From: VRUE01 sp963764365 | GTDB lineage: Bacteria; Actinomycetota; Thermoleophilia; Solirubrobacterales; 70-9 | Direction: 5' to 3' | NCBI GenBank assembly: GCA_963764365.1 | Contig: CAVXSI010000020.1 | Span: 434,001 to 498,000 of the forward strand | Length of the DNA stretch: 64,000 nucleotides | In this document: positions 44,683 to 53,857 of the stretch, piece after piece | Layout of the letters: each line of letters begins with the position of its first letter | Position numbering within the stretch: position 1 is the stretch's first letter | The notes under the pieces: model-generated | The model's database searches: none | Seen by the model: the letters and a program-made list of their open reading frames with translations, nothing else | Told to the model about the DNA's origin: nothing | Program-made: the position numbers and the translations under genes

Positions 44683-45002
44683 GGCTTCTTTCTACGGGCG
44701 AACGAAATGATGATACGCCCACGATCCTCGTTGTCGAAGACGACGACCACCTTTAGCCAGCGGCTCGGACCTGCGCCCTCCAGGTAGAGCCACTCTTCGT
44801 CGGGCTCTCGCCCCGCCAGCGCCGTTGTCGGCGACTTGACCGCGCGGTGGATCTCCTTCGCGTAGATCTCGATCTCGGGGTGGGCGCCGATGATGTGCCG
44901 CCAGCGCTCGGTGCTAAGCAGAATGTCACGGCCTTGGCGGTCGCGGATCTTCTGAGGCTTGTCCATCGGTGGAGCGGCGAGGTCACCCACCTTTGCGTGC
45001 AT
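44679..45002 (-). CDS. Small nuclease-like toxin (RelE/barnase-EndoU-type fold)
   Basis: 107 aa. It shows the arrangement STERWRHIIGAHPEIEIYAK, EWLYLEGAGPSRWLKVVVVF and RGRIIISFARRKKP, typical of the small toxins that pair with DUF2283 proteins; H and R residues in the first helix and last strand would be catalytic (inference). It overlaps the DUF2283 gene by four bases. A ribbon-helix-helix reading frame precedes it. Confidence 0.65.
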   Translation of the reverse strand: MHAKVGDLAAPPMDKPQKIRDRQGRDILLSTERWRHIIGAHPEIEIYAKEIHRAVKSPTTALAGREPDEEWLYLEGAGPSRWLKVVVVFDNEDRGRIIISFARRKKP

Positions 45003-45388
45003 CGGCGGCCCTCACGGCGACGCTGTCCGGCCTCGTCCTCGCGGTGTTCGGCTCGCGCTTCTGCGCGACGCTCGGCGATCAGTTCGTCGGCCATGCTCTT
45101 GCCGGGGGCGACATCAGCGAACCATCCGGGTAGCTGTTCGGCCGTTGCCCGGCGCCGCTCCTTCTGCTCTCCGCCTGTCAGCTTGTGCTCAAGCGCATCG
45201 TCGACCATTTGTGTCGGCGCCGCGCCTCGCTTGTCGGCTTTTCGCCGAGCGTGTTCCACTGGGTCCGCATCTAACGCGACTGTTTTTGTCTTCGGTACGA
45301 CGCGAAAAATCGTACTTCCTGTGCTCCCCAAGCGGTTGCTCGGCCAGTCCAGGGCGGCGCTTTGTCGCGTGGTAGGCAGTTTCGACAA
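44753..45388 (-). CDS. Ribbon-helix-helix antitoxin-like ORF with unclear ends
   Basis: Only residues ~30-125 (45035-45303) look real: KTKTVALDADPVEHARRKAD, KRGAAPTQMVDDALEHKL is a ribbon-helix-helix antitoxin fold, followed by a charged tail. The frame then runs through the toxin gene in the wrong frame, so the natural stop has probably been lost by a frame error near 45035. A TACGAT hexamer lies upstream, but no start codon follows at the expected distance. It may be a decayed VapB-like gene. Confidence 0.4.
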   Translation of the reverse strand: MSKLPTTRQSAALDWPSNRLGSTGSTIFRVVPKTKTVALDADPVEHARRKADKRGAAPTQMVDDALEHKLTGGEQKERRRATAEQLPGWFADVAPGKSMADELIAERRAEARAEHREDEAGQRRREGRRCTQRWVTSPLHRWTSLRRSATAKAVTFCLAPSAGGTSSAPTPRSRSTRRRSTARSSRRQRRWRGESPTKSGSTWRAQVRAAG

Positions 45389-45458
45389 CGGCCTGGGTGA
45401 TCGGAATCTGGGGCAAACGCCCCCGAGGCCCCCATCTTGTGCCGAGCCGGCGGGGCGC

Positions 45459-48067
45459 CTATTCGGGCCAGCTCGCGAGGCCTAGTTCCGCATCGAGGAA
45501 CCGGTCAGCGGCGTCTATTGCCTCCGTCAGCCAGCCGGTCGGCGGCAGGTGATGCGCCAGTTCCTCTCCGGCTCTGACGCGAGCTGCCGGGTCCTCGAGC
45601 GACCAGGTCGTTGAAAAATCGACCAAAAGGCCATCGATCCGCCTGTGGAGGGCCTGGACCGCATCCTTGCGGAGCACGATGATCTCACCCAGTCCTGGAG
45701 CTGCATCGGCCGAGAGACGCTCGAGGTGGGTGATGATCAGGCCTCGAATTAGGAAGCCCGATGCCTCCAGCTCGGCTTCGGCCCGGGCCCTTTGGCTGTG
45801 GGCCTGACCGACGGCGCGTGCGGTAATCGCCTTGTCGACCTTATGTTCGATCTTTGCCTCGAAGGTGAACGCCTCCCGTCGATTGCCGAAGACACCGTGC
45901 CACCGGCAGTCGGTTGCGCCGCCATATTTCGGGAAGACGGCAGAGTAGCCGAGGAGTTCTCCGAGTCGACCTAGTCCTCTGGCGAAGTCGTCGTGGGACA
46001 TGGATGCCAAATCGTCGGTCAACTTCGCGCGCCAACGATCCAGCTTTGGCCCCGGAGGGGTTGCCTCAAGTTGCTCGTCGAATGCTCTGGCAGCGGCGCT
46101 GCGGAACTCATGCTCTCCGACGGTTACCCCCGGCGGGTTCTGCTGGTCCCGGTGGAGGGAGGAGCGCAGGCGATTGAACCAGGAACTAGAGCCGCCGCCA
46201 CGCTTGATGGCTCGTTCAAGCGCCTCCGTGGATCGCCTCGTCGCTGCGAGGTCACCTCGCGTCCCCTCGAGGTGGCTGGCCTTCGCTTGGCTGTACTGGA
46301 CGAAGGCGCCGAGCTCCCGCAGGTCCAGTTCGCCGAGCCGCTCCTGGCGACGATTGAAGCAAGACTCTGCCGCCAGGTAGTCCTGGCGTCCGGTCATCGC
46401 GAGCCATCCCTTGACTTCGTCGTCGGCGTTGTCGCCCTGAGTTGCTTGCGTTTTCGGGACGGCGTCGCCGAGCAGGCCGAGCAGTGCGTCGTACTCGCCG
46501 AAGTCCGCGTCTAGGAACTGCCCGACCTTAGACGCTAGCTCGGTGGTGTCGAGATCGTCGAGCTCCTCTGCAAGGTCCAGCTCCGCCTGGAAGCCGCGCG
46601 GCAGGCCGCGTCGGTTCGACTCCTGGCTTAAGTGGCCCGCCAGCCGGCGATCCGACAGCACGTACAGCGCGTAGTCCTCGTCGTGTCGGTTACAGCGGCC
46701 CAGGGCCTGCGTGATCCGCTGGTTCGTGCGACCGATTAGGAACGACGCATCGCGCAGGTATTCGGCGACGAACTGCTCCTGGTCGTTGACCGCGCGCGGA
46801 AGGGCGGCAAGGACGACCAGTCGGCAGTCGTCGCCAGCGAAGTCCATGCCGTCGAATCGTCCGGCGGTGAAGAGGTGGCCGGTGTCCGAAGCCTTGAACT
46901 CATCGATCTCACCGCCCTGGCTGCCGACCCGCCAGACCGGCGCGCTGGGTATTCCGTTTTCTTCCAACCAGGGAATGATCATTTGCTCCAGCTGGTTTGC
47001 CTGAGCGTGCGATATGCACATCCGGACCGCCTTCGGGTGCTTGGCGAGTGCAGCCTGGATCACGGTCCCGATCCGCGCCGGCATTGCGGAGTCGCTGAAC
47101 TGATCTTGATCGTTGTTGAGCACGATCATTCGGCGTCCGAGCGTGGCCGTGTCTTGGTCGGAGGAGATCTTCATGATTGAGCCGCAGCCGAGTCGGCGCT
47201 GCAGGTCGGCCGGGTCGCCGATCGTCGCCGAGAAGTAGATCCGCTGCGTCGGGTCACTCCAACTTGGGATGGTCTGGGTCGGCAGGCAATAAGGTCGGAT
47301 GGAAATCGAGTCCCCGGAGGTGTAGACGTTGCTCTCCGCCAGTCGCTCCTCGACCTCCTGCCACGGGTAACGAAGATCCGGATCGATCGCCAACTCCGCA
47401 GAGCCGTTGATGATCTCCCGCATTCGCCCTTCCACCCGATGCTGGTCAAGGAATGACATCAGCTCGACCCCGGAGCGAGGGTTCTCGCTTTCCGCCCGTG
47501 CGTCGGCGAGACTTGCGTAGTCGGGCAACCGCGCCGCCAGCTCCCCGACCAGCTCGGAGAACAACTGCGGATGGGCATAGCGGTCAATCCGAACCGAGAA
47601 TCCACCCTCAAGCGCGCTCTCGGCTAGGTGCGCGTCGTCAACAATGAGCAGGTCAGCGCTATCGACCACTGGATTGGTGTTGAACATCACCCAATAGTTC
47701 ATGACGCCGATCGCGCTGCCCCGCCGATACTGACGCCTGAGGCCCAGCGGGATGTCCTGTCCCCGCCCCTCCATGCGCGCAACGTCGACGCCAAGGTCGT
47801 CGCCCTCCTTCTCCATCTGCACCGCAAGCGCCTTGTTCCCAGTGAGTAAGGCAACCGTGCGCCGTTCTCTTCGCCACGCCTCGCCGATCAGCAGTGCAAT
47901 GAGGCTCTTGCCGGCGCCCGTTGGAAGCTCGATCGCTAGGTCGGGCGTCTCGAATGTTCCTCCGCATACGTCTTGAGTACCGTTGCCTGGGCATCCCGCA
48001 GCCCCTCAAATTTCCTGGAGGCGAACGACGCGAGCAACGCGTCGAAATCTGGTTTCTCGATCGGCAT
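45459..48067 (-). CDS. Rad3/DinG-like SF2 helicase with C-terminal PD-(D/E)xK-like domain (one frameshift)
   Basis: About 870 aa. It starts at ATG 48065-48067 (MPIEKPDFDALLASFASRKF), needs one base added near 47951-47955, then continues with Walker A ELPTGAGKS (47903-47925), Walker B LLIVDDAHLAE (47617-47650), motif III-like YFSATIGDPADL, GRFDGMDFAGDDCRLVVLA and motif VI QALGRCNR (46688-46708). This order fits the Rad3/DinG branch, but the Fe-S cysteines between motifs I and II are absent. The last ~250 residues contain GATDCRWHGV followed by FTFEAKIEHK (45840-45925), a D...E-x-K pattern of PD-(D/E)xK nucleases. A helicase-nuclease of this type in a toxin-rich island suggests anti-phage defence (inference). 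Confidence 0.7.
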
Positions 48068-48307
48068 ACTCTGCTCTCGGCGGCTGTGGGATGGAATCGG
48101 GCTGGCAGGCGGCGATGCCTCCCAAGCGGCTGAAAGATAGTCGACTGATCAACCCGTAGATCTGTCCGCGAGTGCACGGACGGCAACCTGCGGGGCGACG
48201 ACACCGCTGGACCAGCGGGCAAGGCCGTGCAGGCGGATCGGCTTGTAGTACCGGTTATGGCACGGCGGCTCTTTGCGGCGCCGGGGACGTCCTCGCCGGA
48301 ACCTTCA
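48068..48307. other. Intergenic region between helicase and repeat copy B
   Basis: 240 bases upstream of the leftward helicase gene. No gene, tRNA or convincing promoter pair is visible. It ends at repeat copy B. Confidence 0.45.
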
Positions 48308-48368
48308 CCAACAGAAAGCGCCCCGCCGGGGACGCGGGGCGCTTCTGGGGTTACGGCAGGGAGGAGAG
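48308..48368. repeat. 61-bp palindromic island repeat, copy B
   Basis: Same element as 44196-44256, with a few changes (AAAGCG for AAAACG, GGGGACGCGGGG in the palindrome, TTACGGCAGGG). It lies between the divergent helicase and HigB-like genes, where no minus-strand gene upstream would need a terminator. Confidence 0.85.
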
Positions 48369-48423
48369 ACTCGAAGGCGCCTTGCAGACGAAACCTGTCA
48401 GGTCGGCCGGGTAGTGTCGCCGT

Positions 48424-48873
48424 ATGTCAACCCAGGCTGTCTATTACCGCGCTGCCGACGGATCCGAGCCTGTGGAGGATTTCCTCGATCGCGAGTTTCC
48501 CCTGGAGCCCCGGAAGAAGAATCCGAGCGCGCGCGAGATCGAGGCGGCGGCGACCAAGCGGATGACGATCGACTTGCAGATCGACCGCCTGAACGGCCTA
48601 GCCAACGACGACCCGCCGCTGCCGTTTCCCCACACGTCGCAGATCGACGGGCCGCTGCGGGAGCTACGCTGCCACTACGGGCGCGCGCACTACCGAATCC
48701 TCTATCGGCGCTCGGGGAATCTGTTCGTGTTGCTGCACATGATCCGCAAGACGAGCAAGGCCGTCCCGCGCGCCGACATCGAGGTCGCCAATCAACGCTG
48801 GCAAGACTTCAAGCATCGGATGGAGGCACAGCCGCGCAAGCCGCCTCGCGCAGCCGGGAGAGACGCGCCGTGA
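48424..48873 (+). CDS. HigB/Gp49-like (RelE superfamily) toxin
   Basis: 149 aa. Motifs of the phage-derived Gp49-like family: VYYRAADGSEPVEDFLDREF at the N terminus, GPLRELRCHYGRAHYRILYR in the core and LFVLLHMIRKTSKAVPRADI, then a terminal helix. These are RelE-fold ribosome-dependent mRNA endonucleases (known); the Arg/His/Lys residues of the core strand are present. A leaderless pattern (TAGTGT plus six bases) precedes the ATG. An XRE protein follows ~200 bases downstream, the usual HigBA order. Confidence 0.78.
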   Translation: MSTQAVYYRAADGSEPVEDFLDREFPLEPRKKNPSAREIEAAATKRMTIDLQIDRLNGLANDDPPLPFPHTSQIDGPLRELRCHYGRAHYRILYRRSGNLFVLLHMIRKTSKAVPRADIEVANQRWQDFKHRMEAQPRKPPRAAGRDAP

Positions 48874-48888
48874 TTCCATCCCACGGCC

Positions 48889-48911
48889 TTAGCAATTTTG
48901 CTAAATTGACA
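48889..48911. promoter_or_regulatory. Palindromic operator and -35 box before the XRE antitoxin
   Basis: TTAGCA-ATTT-TGCTAA (48889-48904) is a perfect 6+6 palindrome just after the toxin stop codon, followed by a consensus TTGACA (48906-48911). No good -10 box follows at 17 bases. It resembles an operator for the XRE protein, set between toxin and antitoxin. Confidence 0.45.
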
Positions 48912-49069
48912 ACCGACCGTAGTCAATGAGATCGGATGGAAATGGCTCGTAGGAACGACTCGCCAATCGGAACTGCCCACTCGGAGAGCATGAGAAGAGG
49001 GCCCGCAAGAGCGCCGCGTACAAGGCCGCCCTCGAAGAGCAGCAGCCCTACGAGCAGTTCGCGCGGCTG

Positions 49070-49303
49070 GTGATCCGCAAGCGCATGCAGCTCGGCCTCA
49101 CGCAGCAGGAGCTGGCCAAGAGGATGGGGACGAGCCACTCCGTCGTCTCCCGCCTTGAGAGCGGCCAGCATCGCTTCAGCTTCGCGACCATGCGCAAACT
49201 CGCCAAGGCGCTCGACACGCATCTTGTCTACGGCTTCCAGGATGAGGCCCCCGACTCGAAGTCCCGGCGGACGCCGAAGCGCGAGCTGGTCGTCTCGGCT
49301 TGA
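49070..49303 (+). CDS. XRE-family antitoxin (N terminus uncertain)
   Basis: At least 77 aa from the GTG at 49070: MQLGLTQQELAKRMGTSHSV, VSRLESGQHRFSFATMRKLA is a standard HTH_3 DNA-binding domain. Codons upstream in the same frame (RARKSAAYKAALEEQQPYEQFARLV, given here as RARKSAAYKAALEEQ and PYEQFARLV) match the N-terminal helix of HigA-like proteins, but there is no start codon before a TAG near 48955. A frame slip near the ATG at ~48990 would explain this. Partner of the HigB-like toxin. Confidence 0.65.
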   Translation: MIRKRMQLGLTQQELAKRMGTSHSVVSRLESGQHRFSFATMRKLAKALDTHLVYGFQDEAPDSKSRRTPKRELVVSA

Positions 49304-49381
49304 GCGACCTGCCCCGAGGCGAAGACGGCGCCGGCTACTTCACCTCGCGGGCGACGGGCTCCGTTGTCGTGTCCACCGCGG

Positions 49382-49585
49382 TCAAGCCGTCGGTTGACCT
49401 TCCCAGCCCGAGCCGGGGCTGGGGCTGCCCGAGCCGGTGGCGTGCGCTCGTCGTTCGGCCAGCAGGTGCTTGAGCGCGTGTTCCACCAGCTCCTTCGAGG
49501 TGATGCCGCGTCTCTCGGCATCCCCTCTGGCGCGATCTACCAACTCGGCATCCAGCTCGACTGTCTTTGTCTGTGATTCGGCCAC
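49382..49585 (-). CDS. Orphan ribbon-helix-helix antitoxin
   Basis: 67 aa from a GTG at 49585. KTVELDAELVDRARGDAERR, GITSKELVEHALKHLLAERR is a VapB/RHH-type DNA-binding fold. TACGAT plus six bases precedes the GTG exactly (leaderless pattern). No toxin gene follows on the same strand; the Pro/Ser/Gly-rich tail suggests its toxin-binding end has changed or been lost. Confidence 0.6.
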   Translation of the reverse strand: MAESQTKTVELDAELVDRARGDAERRGITSKELVEHALKHLLAERRAHATGSGSPSPGSGWEGQPTA

Positions 49586-49716
49586 GCGAGGATCGTAGCT
49601 GCGAGGCCGACTCCCGTACTGGGAGACCGCATCCCCTTTGCGTGAAAGATCGGTGCTTGCAAAGGACGATCTCACTCATCCTTGGGAGAGGTGGGGCGGG
49701 GCGTACCCTTATCCCG

Positions 49717-49914
49717 ATGTGCAAGGAGCGAATCACGGTCGACCCAGACAGGATGCGCGGGCTCCCCTGCGTCCATGACACCCGCGTAACCATCAGCGCG
49801 GTCTTGGGCCAGCTTGCAGCGGGTGCCAGCGTCGATGAGCCGCTGGCAAGCTACCTCTACTTGGGGCGTGAGGATGTCCTCGTTGCACTGGGGTATGCCG
49901 CTGCGGCGACGTAA
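49717..49914 (+). CDS. DUF433 antitoxin-like protein
   Basis: 65 aa. ITVDPDRMRGLPCVHDTRVT, then a Gly/Ala helix and LASYLYLGREDVLVALGYAA, is the DUF433 fold (VapB45-like antitoxins). TACCCT plus seven bases precedes the ATG. The expected DUF5615 PIN-like toxin is missing; only a 22-codon frame (MDFSRCLDERGLAPPRARAL) follows at 49922, perhaps a remnant. Confidence 0.7.
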   Translation: MCKERITVDPDRMRGLPCVHDTRVTISAVLGQLAAGASVDEPLASYLYLGREDVLVALGYAAAAT

Positions 49915-50043
49915 CAGTGCGATGGATTTCTCTCGCTGCCTCGATGAGCGTGGACTCGCGCCGCCGCGAGCAAGGGCGCTCGACCGCTAAACTCATGTGT
50001 TCCTGAGGGTTTCTGGAGGCTATTGTTGGAGGCGGGACCCGGA

Positions 50044-50208
50044 GTGAGCAAAAAGGCAGAGGATGTGGTCGAGGAGATCTTCGAGAACGTGTGTACAGAC
50101 GACGATGCTCGGGCGCTCAGGATGTCGCTATATGAGCTTTGGAAAGCGGATCGCTGGACCGCGGAGCAGATCGATCGCGCGGCCGAGGAGGCGCACAAGC
50201 CCGAGTGA
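50044..50208 (+). CDS. Small acidic protein coupled to the SMC-like ATPase
   Basis: 54 aa from a GTG at 50044 (an in-frame TTG at 50023 would give 61). VSKKAEDVVEEIFENVCTDD and ELWKADRWTAEQIDRAAEEA give two or three helices. There is no recognised domain. Its stop codon overlaps the ATPase GTG by four bases, so they are made together. It may be a regulator or partner subunit (inference). Confidence 0.5.
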   Translation: MSKKAEDVVEEIFENVCTDDDARALRMSLYELWKADRWTAEQIDRAAEEAHKPE

Positions 50209-52459
50209 AATTGCGCAAGCTACAGCTGGCCGACTTCCGCGGCGCGCCCGGCGCGCTACGCCGGAAGTTCAACGACAACAACTACTTTGTCTATGCCGAG
50301 AACGGACGAGGCAAGTCGACGATTGCCGACGCGATCGAGTTCTCGATCAACGGGGACCTTGATCGCTTCCATCGTGAGGGCTGCACGCTCGGGTCGGCGA
50401 TCCAGGTCAACGCTGACGAGGCGATCGTTGCCGTCAAGTTGGACGACGGACGCGAACTGACGAGGACGCTTAAAGGGGACGAGGCTTCGCCCCTGCGGAT
50501 GGACGATGGCCACGAGGTCGCGCTGCCGTCGCTACCTATCCTGCGCCACGCGAGCATCGAGGATTTCATGGACAAGACTGGGGGCGAGAAGCGCGAGGCG
50601 CTGCTGCAGATCCTCGACCTCGACGCCCTGAACGGTTTCCGCTCCACTCTGCGCAAAGCCGAAGGCCTGGCCAAAGACCGGCGCAAAGCCGCACGGGCGC
50701 GAACCGAGGAAGAGCGAGCGGCCCTGGAGTCGATGTGCGAAGGCGAGGACCTGCTCGACTGTGCTCGTGGTCTGGCCAAGACCGCGGAGATCGGCGCCTC
50801 GATCTCTTCGGAGGAGGATCTCTACAAATTGGAGCTGAAGTTGCCGCCGGCCCAGCCTGATCGGCTCCGCCCGGTCAACGAGCTGGTGAAAGCCCTCGAG
50901 GAGTGGAGAGACGAGGACCCCGCTGAGGCTTGGAACGAGGCGGTCGCCAAGGAGGGTGTGCAACGGGAGGACGCGCTTGCTGCGCTACTCCGCCAGGGTG
51001 AGGAGCTTCTGGCCGAGGTATGGAAGGAGGATGCCTGTCCTCTTTGCGAGGCGCCGCAAGACCGCGACGCCCTGGCCGCGAGCGTCAAGGCGCGTGCGGC
51101 GGATCTGGCCGAGTCGCGCCGCCAGCTTGAAGAGGCGAGAGCCGAGCTCTTGCCCAGGGCGGATGCCGCACGACGGCTCGCCACCACCCTGCGGTCATTG
51201 CTCGCTGTCTGCCCGGGCGACGGCTGGTCCGAGCAGTCGGCGATAGAAACGGCCCGCGAGCGCCTGGAGGCCTACGAGGGCAGTCTGCGCAAGTCACTGC
51301 GCGAGTTGATTGCGGTGCCGGCCTCACCGAATCTCGGACTCGACTTCTCCTCGCTCGTTCCGGCGCTTCGTGCCGCCGCTACGCCGAAGGAGTCGCCGGC
51401 CCTTGCGGCGCTGAACCTCGCTGCACGACCTCCGCGAGCAGAGCAGGCGTCTGCGTAAGCGGCAAACCGAGCAAGTCGCTACCGGGTCTACCCACAGTGC
51501 TCTCAAGCGGATGCTGGAGATCGCGGACACGACAATCAAGGCAGCGGTCGAGGATGCGCTCAAGCCGATCCAGGATCTTGCCGCCCGCTACTTCGGTGTT
51601 CTCATGGTCGACGACATCTACCGCGACATCGAGCTCGTCTACTCGACTCGCCGCAGCGGACAGGTCGAAGTTCTCGGTCGTCTTCGCCGGCCACCAGTCT
51701 CCACTCAGCCCGCCCCAGCGGATCATGAGCGAGTCCCAGCTGAACGCGCTCGGCATCGCCCTATTGCTGGCGAGGCTCAAGCACGAAGAGCAGGAGTGGC
51801 GAAACCTGGTCCTTGACGATGTCGTCAACGGCTTCGACGCGCCGCACCGGCAGGGTCTTCTCCGACTGCTCAAGGACGAATTCTCCGATTGGCAGGTGAT
51901 CGTCTTCAGTCACGACTCAGCTTTCCGCGATGTCGCCATGCAGGCGAGCGAAGGAGGCTGGACCTTCCTCGAGATCGTCAAGTGGACTCCGGGAGGTGGG
52001 CCGGTGCTCGGTGACGGCGACCCGCTCGATCGGCTTGAGAGCGAACTGGCCGACGGTGCCGCCTCGTCGGGGCTGGGCGGCTTCGCTCGCGCCGCCTTGG
52101 AGGGAGGTCTGAGCCGACCTCTCATGAAGCTCGGCTATCGCGAGCTCCGCTACGACCCGAAGGGGCGCTTCTCGGCCCAAGATTTTCTCATCGGGCTGCG
52201 GGGTGGTCTCAAGCACGCCGACTCACCACTGGCGGATCTCAATGTCTTCGATCGCATGGGCGGCGCCAACTACATGGCGACCACTCTCGTCCACCGCCGC
52301 GACGGTGCCTCCGAGCCGACTCGCGACGACCTGCTGCGCCTCGCCAGGGACCTCCGCGAGCTGGAAGGGAAGTTGGTTTGCGACAAGTGCGGTAAGCCAG
52401 TCTGGCATCTCGCAAACGACGGCAGCAGGCAATGCGAATGCGGAACCCTCCAGGCGTAA
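50205..52459 (+). CDS. SMC/RecF-type ATPase with Zn-hook and C-terminal zinc ribbon (two frameshifts)
   Basis: About 750 aa if two single-base breaks (near 51420 and 51660) are repaired. The N terminus LRKLQLADFRG and Walker A VYAENGRGKSTIADAIEF are typical of Rad50/RecF ABC ATPases. A coiled-coil middle contains the CPLC hook motif (~51035). The C-terminal lobe has a signature-like MSESQLNALGIALLLAR (~51724), Walker B NLVLDDVVNGFD (~51810) and the H-loop region FSHDSAFRD, and ends in a zinc ribbon CDKCG...CECG. Such ATPases are common in defence loci, acting on foreign DNA ends. All motifs are kept, so the breaks may be sequencing errors. It is coupled to the small gene upstream. Confidence 0.7.
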
Positions 52460-52640
52460 ATGACGGGAACCGCTGAGCGAGCACGGCGCCACCCGATTGT
52501 CGCAAGGCCGGACCGATTTCAGGGGGTCACGCCATCCGTATGTCGGAAGACGATAGCTCTAGCGCTGAGGCCTGGTGAGCTGGCACTGGAGGCTCAATTG
52601 GTTCTGGGGTCGATATCTGCTCGAGAACCCTTCACGCCCG

Positions 52641-53054
52641 TTAACTCGCAGGGAGGAGCGCTAAAGCCTCAACGTGGCGAGGTCGCATCGTGCCGAAATG
52701 GCGATGGTCGAGAGTGGCGAGCTTCGGCTCGCCAAGGCGCTCTGTGACGGCGAGGACGGCGCAGTCAACGAAGCCGACTTCGAGGTCTGCGTAGGTCCGC
52801 ATCAGCTCGGCGACGCGCTCGTAGCCGCTCGCGGTCAGGTCCTCGACGTCCAGCTCGCCAGCCTTGATCGTGTCGAGCAGCTTCGGGAAGGCGTCCGCAC
52901 CGAGTTCGCGGCTGAGCATGTGGTCAAGCTCGACCAGGACCGGCGCGGGGACAACGCGGCGATACATGGCGGGCTGGAGGAGGGGAGCGCAGCGTTCGTG
53001 GTCGGCGTCGTCGGCGACCATCGCTGCGACCAGGGGGCCGGTGTCGAAGATCAG
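52641..53054 (-). CDS. vapC: VapC-type PIN-domain toxin
   Basis: 137 aa PIN-domain ribonuclease. The four acidic residues are visible: D in LIFDTGPLVAAMV, E in VLVELDHML, D in VGFVDCAVLAVTERL and D in LATLDHRHFG. The domain clearly begins before the first in-frame ATG. The only start positions giving the conserved FDTG are a CTG that overlaps the VapB stop codon (CTGA, 53051-53054) or an ATT two codons earlier. A CTG start coupled to vapB is the better reading. Pairs with the VapB gene upstream. Confidence 0.8.
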   Translation of the reverse strand: MIFDTGPLVAAMVADDADHERCAPLLQPAMYRRVVPAPVLVELDHMLSRELGADAFPKLLDTIKAGELDVEDLTASGYERVAELMRTYADLEVGFVDCAVLAVTERLGEPKLATLDHRHFGTMRPRHVEALALLPAS

Positions 53055-53290
53055 CGGAATGGCCGCGGCTCGAACTCGTCGCGGCTGGCGCGCTCGCTGA
53101 GGTCGCTGCGCCCGGCCTTGAATGCGCCGATCAGCGAGAACGGGGGCTGCGGAGCATCATCGCCCAGCTCGTGTTCAACCGCTGTGCTGACGAACTTCGG
53201 TACGGCGACGCCGCGCTCGTCGGCGGCCTTGCGGGCGCGCTCCAAGAGCCTGGGGTCAAGCTCGATTGCGTTGGCAGGCGTTGCGGCCAT
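53051..53290 (-). CDS. vapB: VapB-type ribbon-helix-helix antitoxin
   Basis: 79 aa. IELDPRLLERARKAADERGV then VPKFVSTAVEHEL is the RHH domain; the tail SDLSERASRDEFEPRPFR would wrap the VapC active site. TAGAAT plus six bases precedes the ATG exactly (leaderless pattern). First gene of the vapBC operon, its stop codon overlapping the VapC start. Confidence 0.75.
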   Translation of the reverse strand: MAATPANAIELDPRLLERARKAADERGVAVPKFVSTAVEHELGDDAPQPPFSLIGAFKAGRSDLSERASRDEFEPRPFR

Positions 53291-53469
53291 GCCCGGATTC
53301 TATCGTCGCCGGTCCCGGCGATCCGGGGCATGGGGCCGCTCGGCACGTCCTGGCGGCGAAACAGGCGTCGGACTGGCGCATTCACTGGCGCATTGGCCGG
53401 ATTGCAAGGCCGCGACGCGGCCCGGATCGCCACGGCTATCGCGCCACAAACCGCTCTAGCAAGCCCTCT

Positions 53470-53530
53470 CCAACAGAAAACGCCCCGCCGGGGAGGCGGG
53501 GCGCTTCTGGGGTTACTACAGGGAGGAGAG
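53470..53530. repeat. 61-bp palindromic island repeat, copy C
   Basis: Essentially identical to copy A (44196-44256), including the GGGGAGG palindrome centre and TTACTACAGGGAGGAGAG. It marks the tlyA-proximal side of the island, in a region with no adjacent minus-strand gene to terminate. Confidence 0.85.
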
Positions 53531-53857
53531 ATATGTATCTCTATATATGTGGATCTGTGGGAGGTAGGAGGGCCCTTTGATGCGCCGCGGGCGAATCGAT
53601 GGAAGTCGATGCGCCATATGGGCGGCGCGGAGCCCAGCCAGGAAGTTCGTTGTTCAGCCTTTCATCGGTTTCCCGTGCAGATCCTTTAATCAGAGTACGA
53701 ACATACGTGCGATTTGTGTGTGAGGCGAGTCACAGACCCTGGGCGACAACGCGCAGTGGACCGGTTGAACGATCTTTCTACCCAATTCTAAGGTGCCGCT
53801 AAACCGCAGGCAAGGGGCGCTTCAAACTTGCCGGCCGGACGGCTGTACGGTTCAGGC
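53531..53857. other. A/T-richer intergenic region at the island's right edge
   Basis: 327 bases with stretches such as ATATGTATCTCTATATATG that differ from the surrounding composition. No gene is visible. The right end carries TACGGT (53846-53851) six bases before the tlyA GTG, a likely leaderless promoter. This gap probably holds the island boundary. Confidence 0.45.

Noticed and set aside
48136..48151. 16-base match AGATAGTCGACTGATC shared with the end of pepP (36404)
   Set aside because: A single 16-base identity in 64 kb is plausible by chance and nothing around it is shared.
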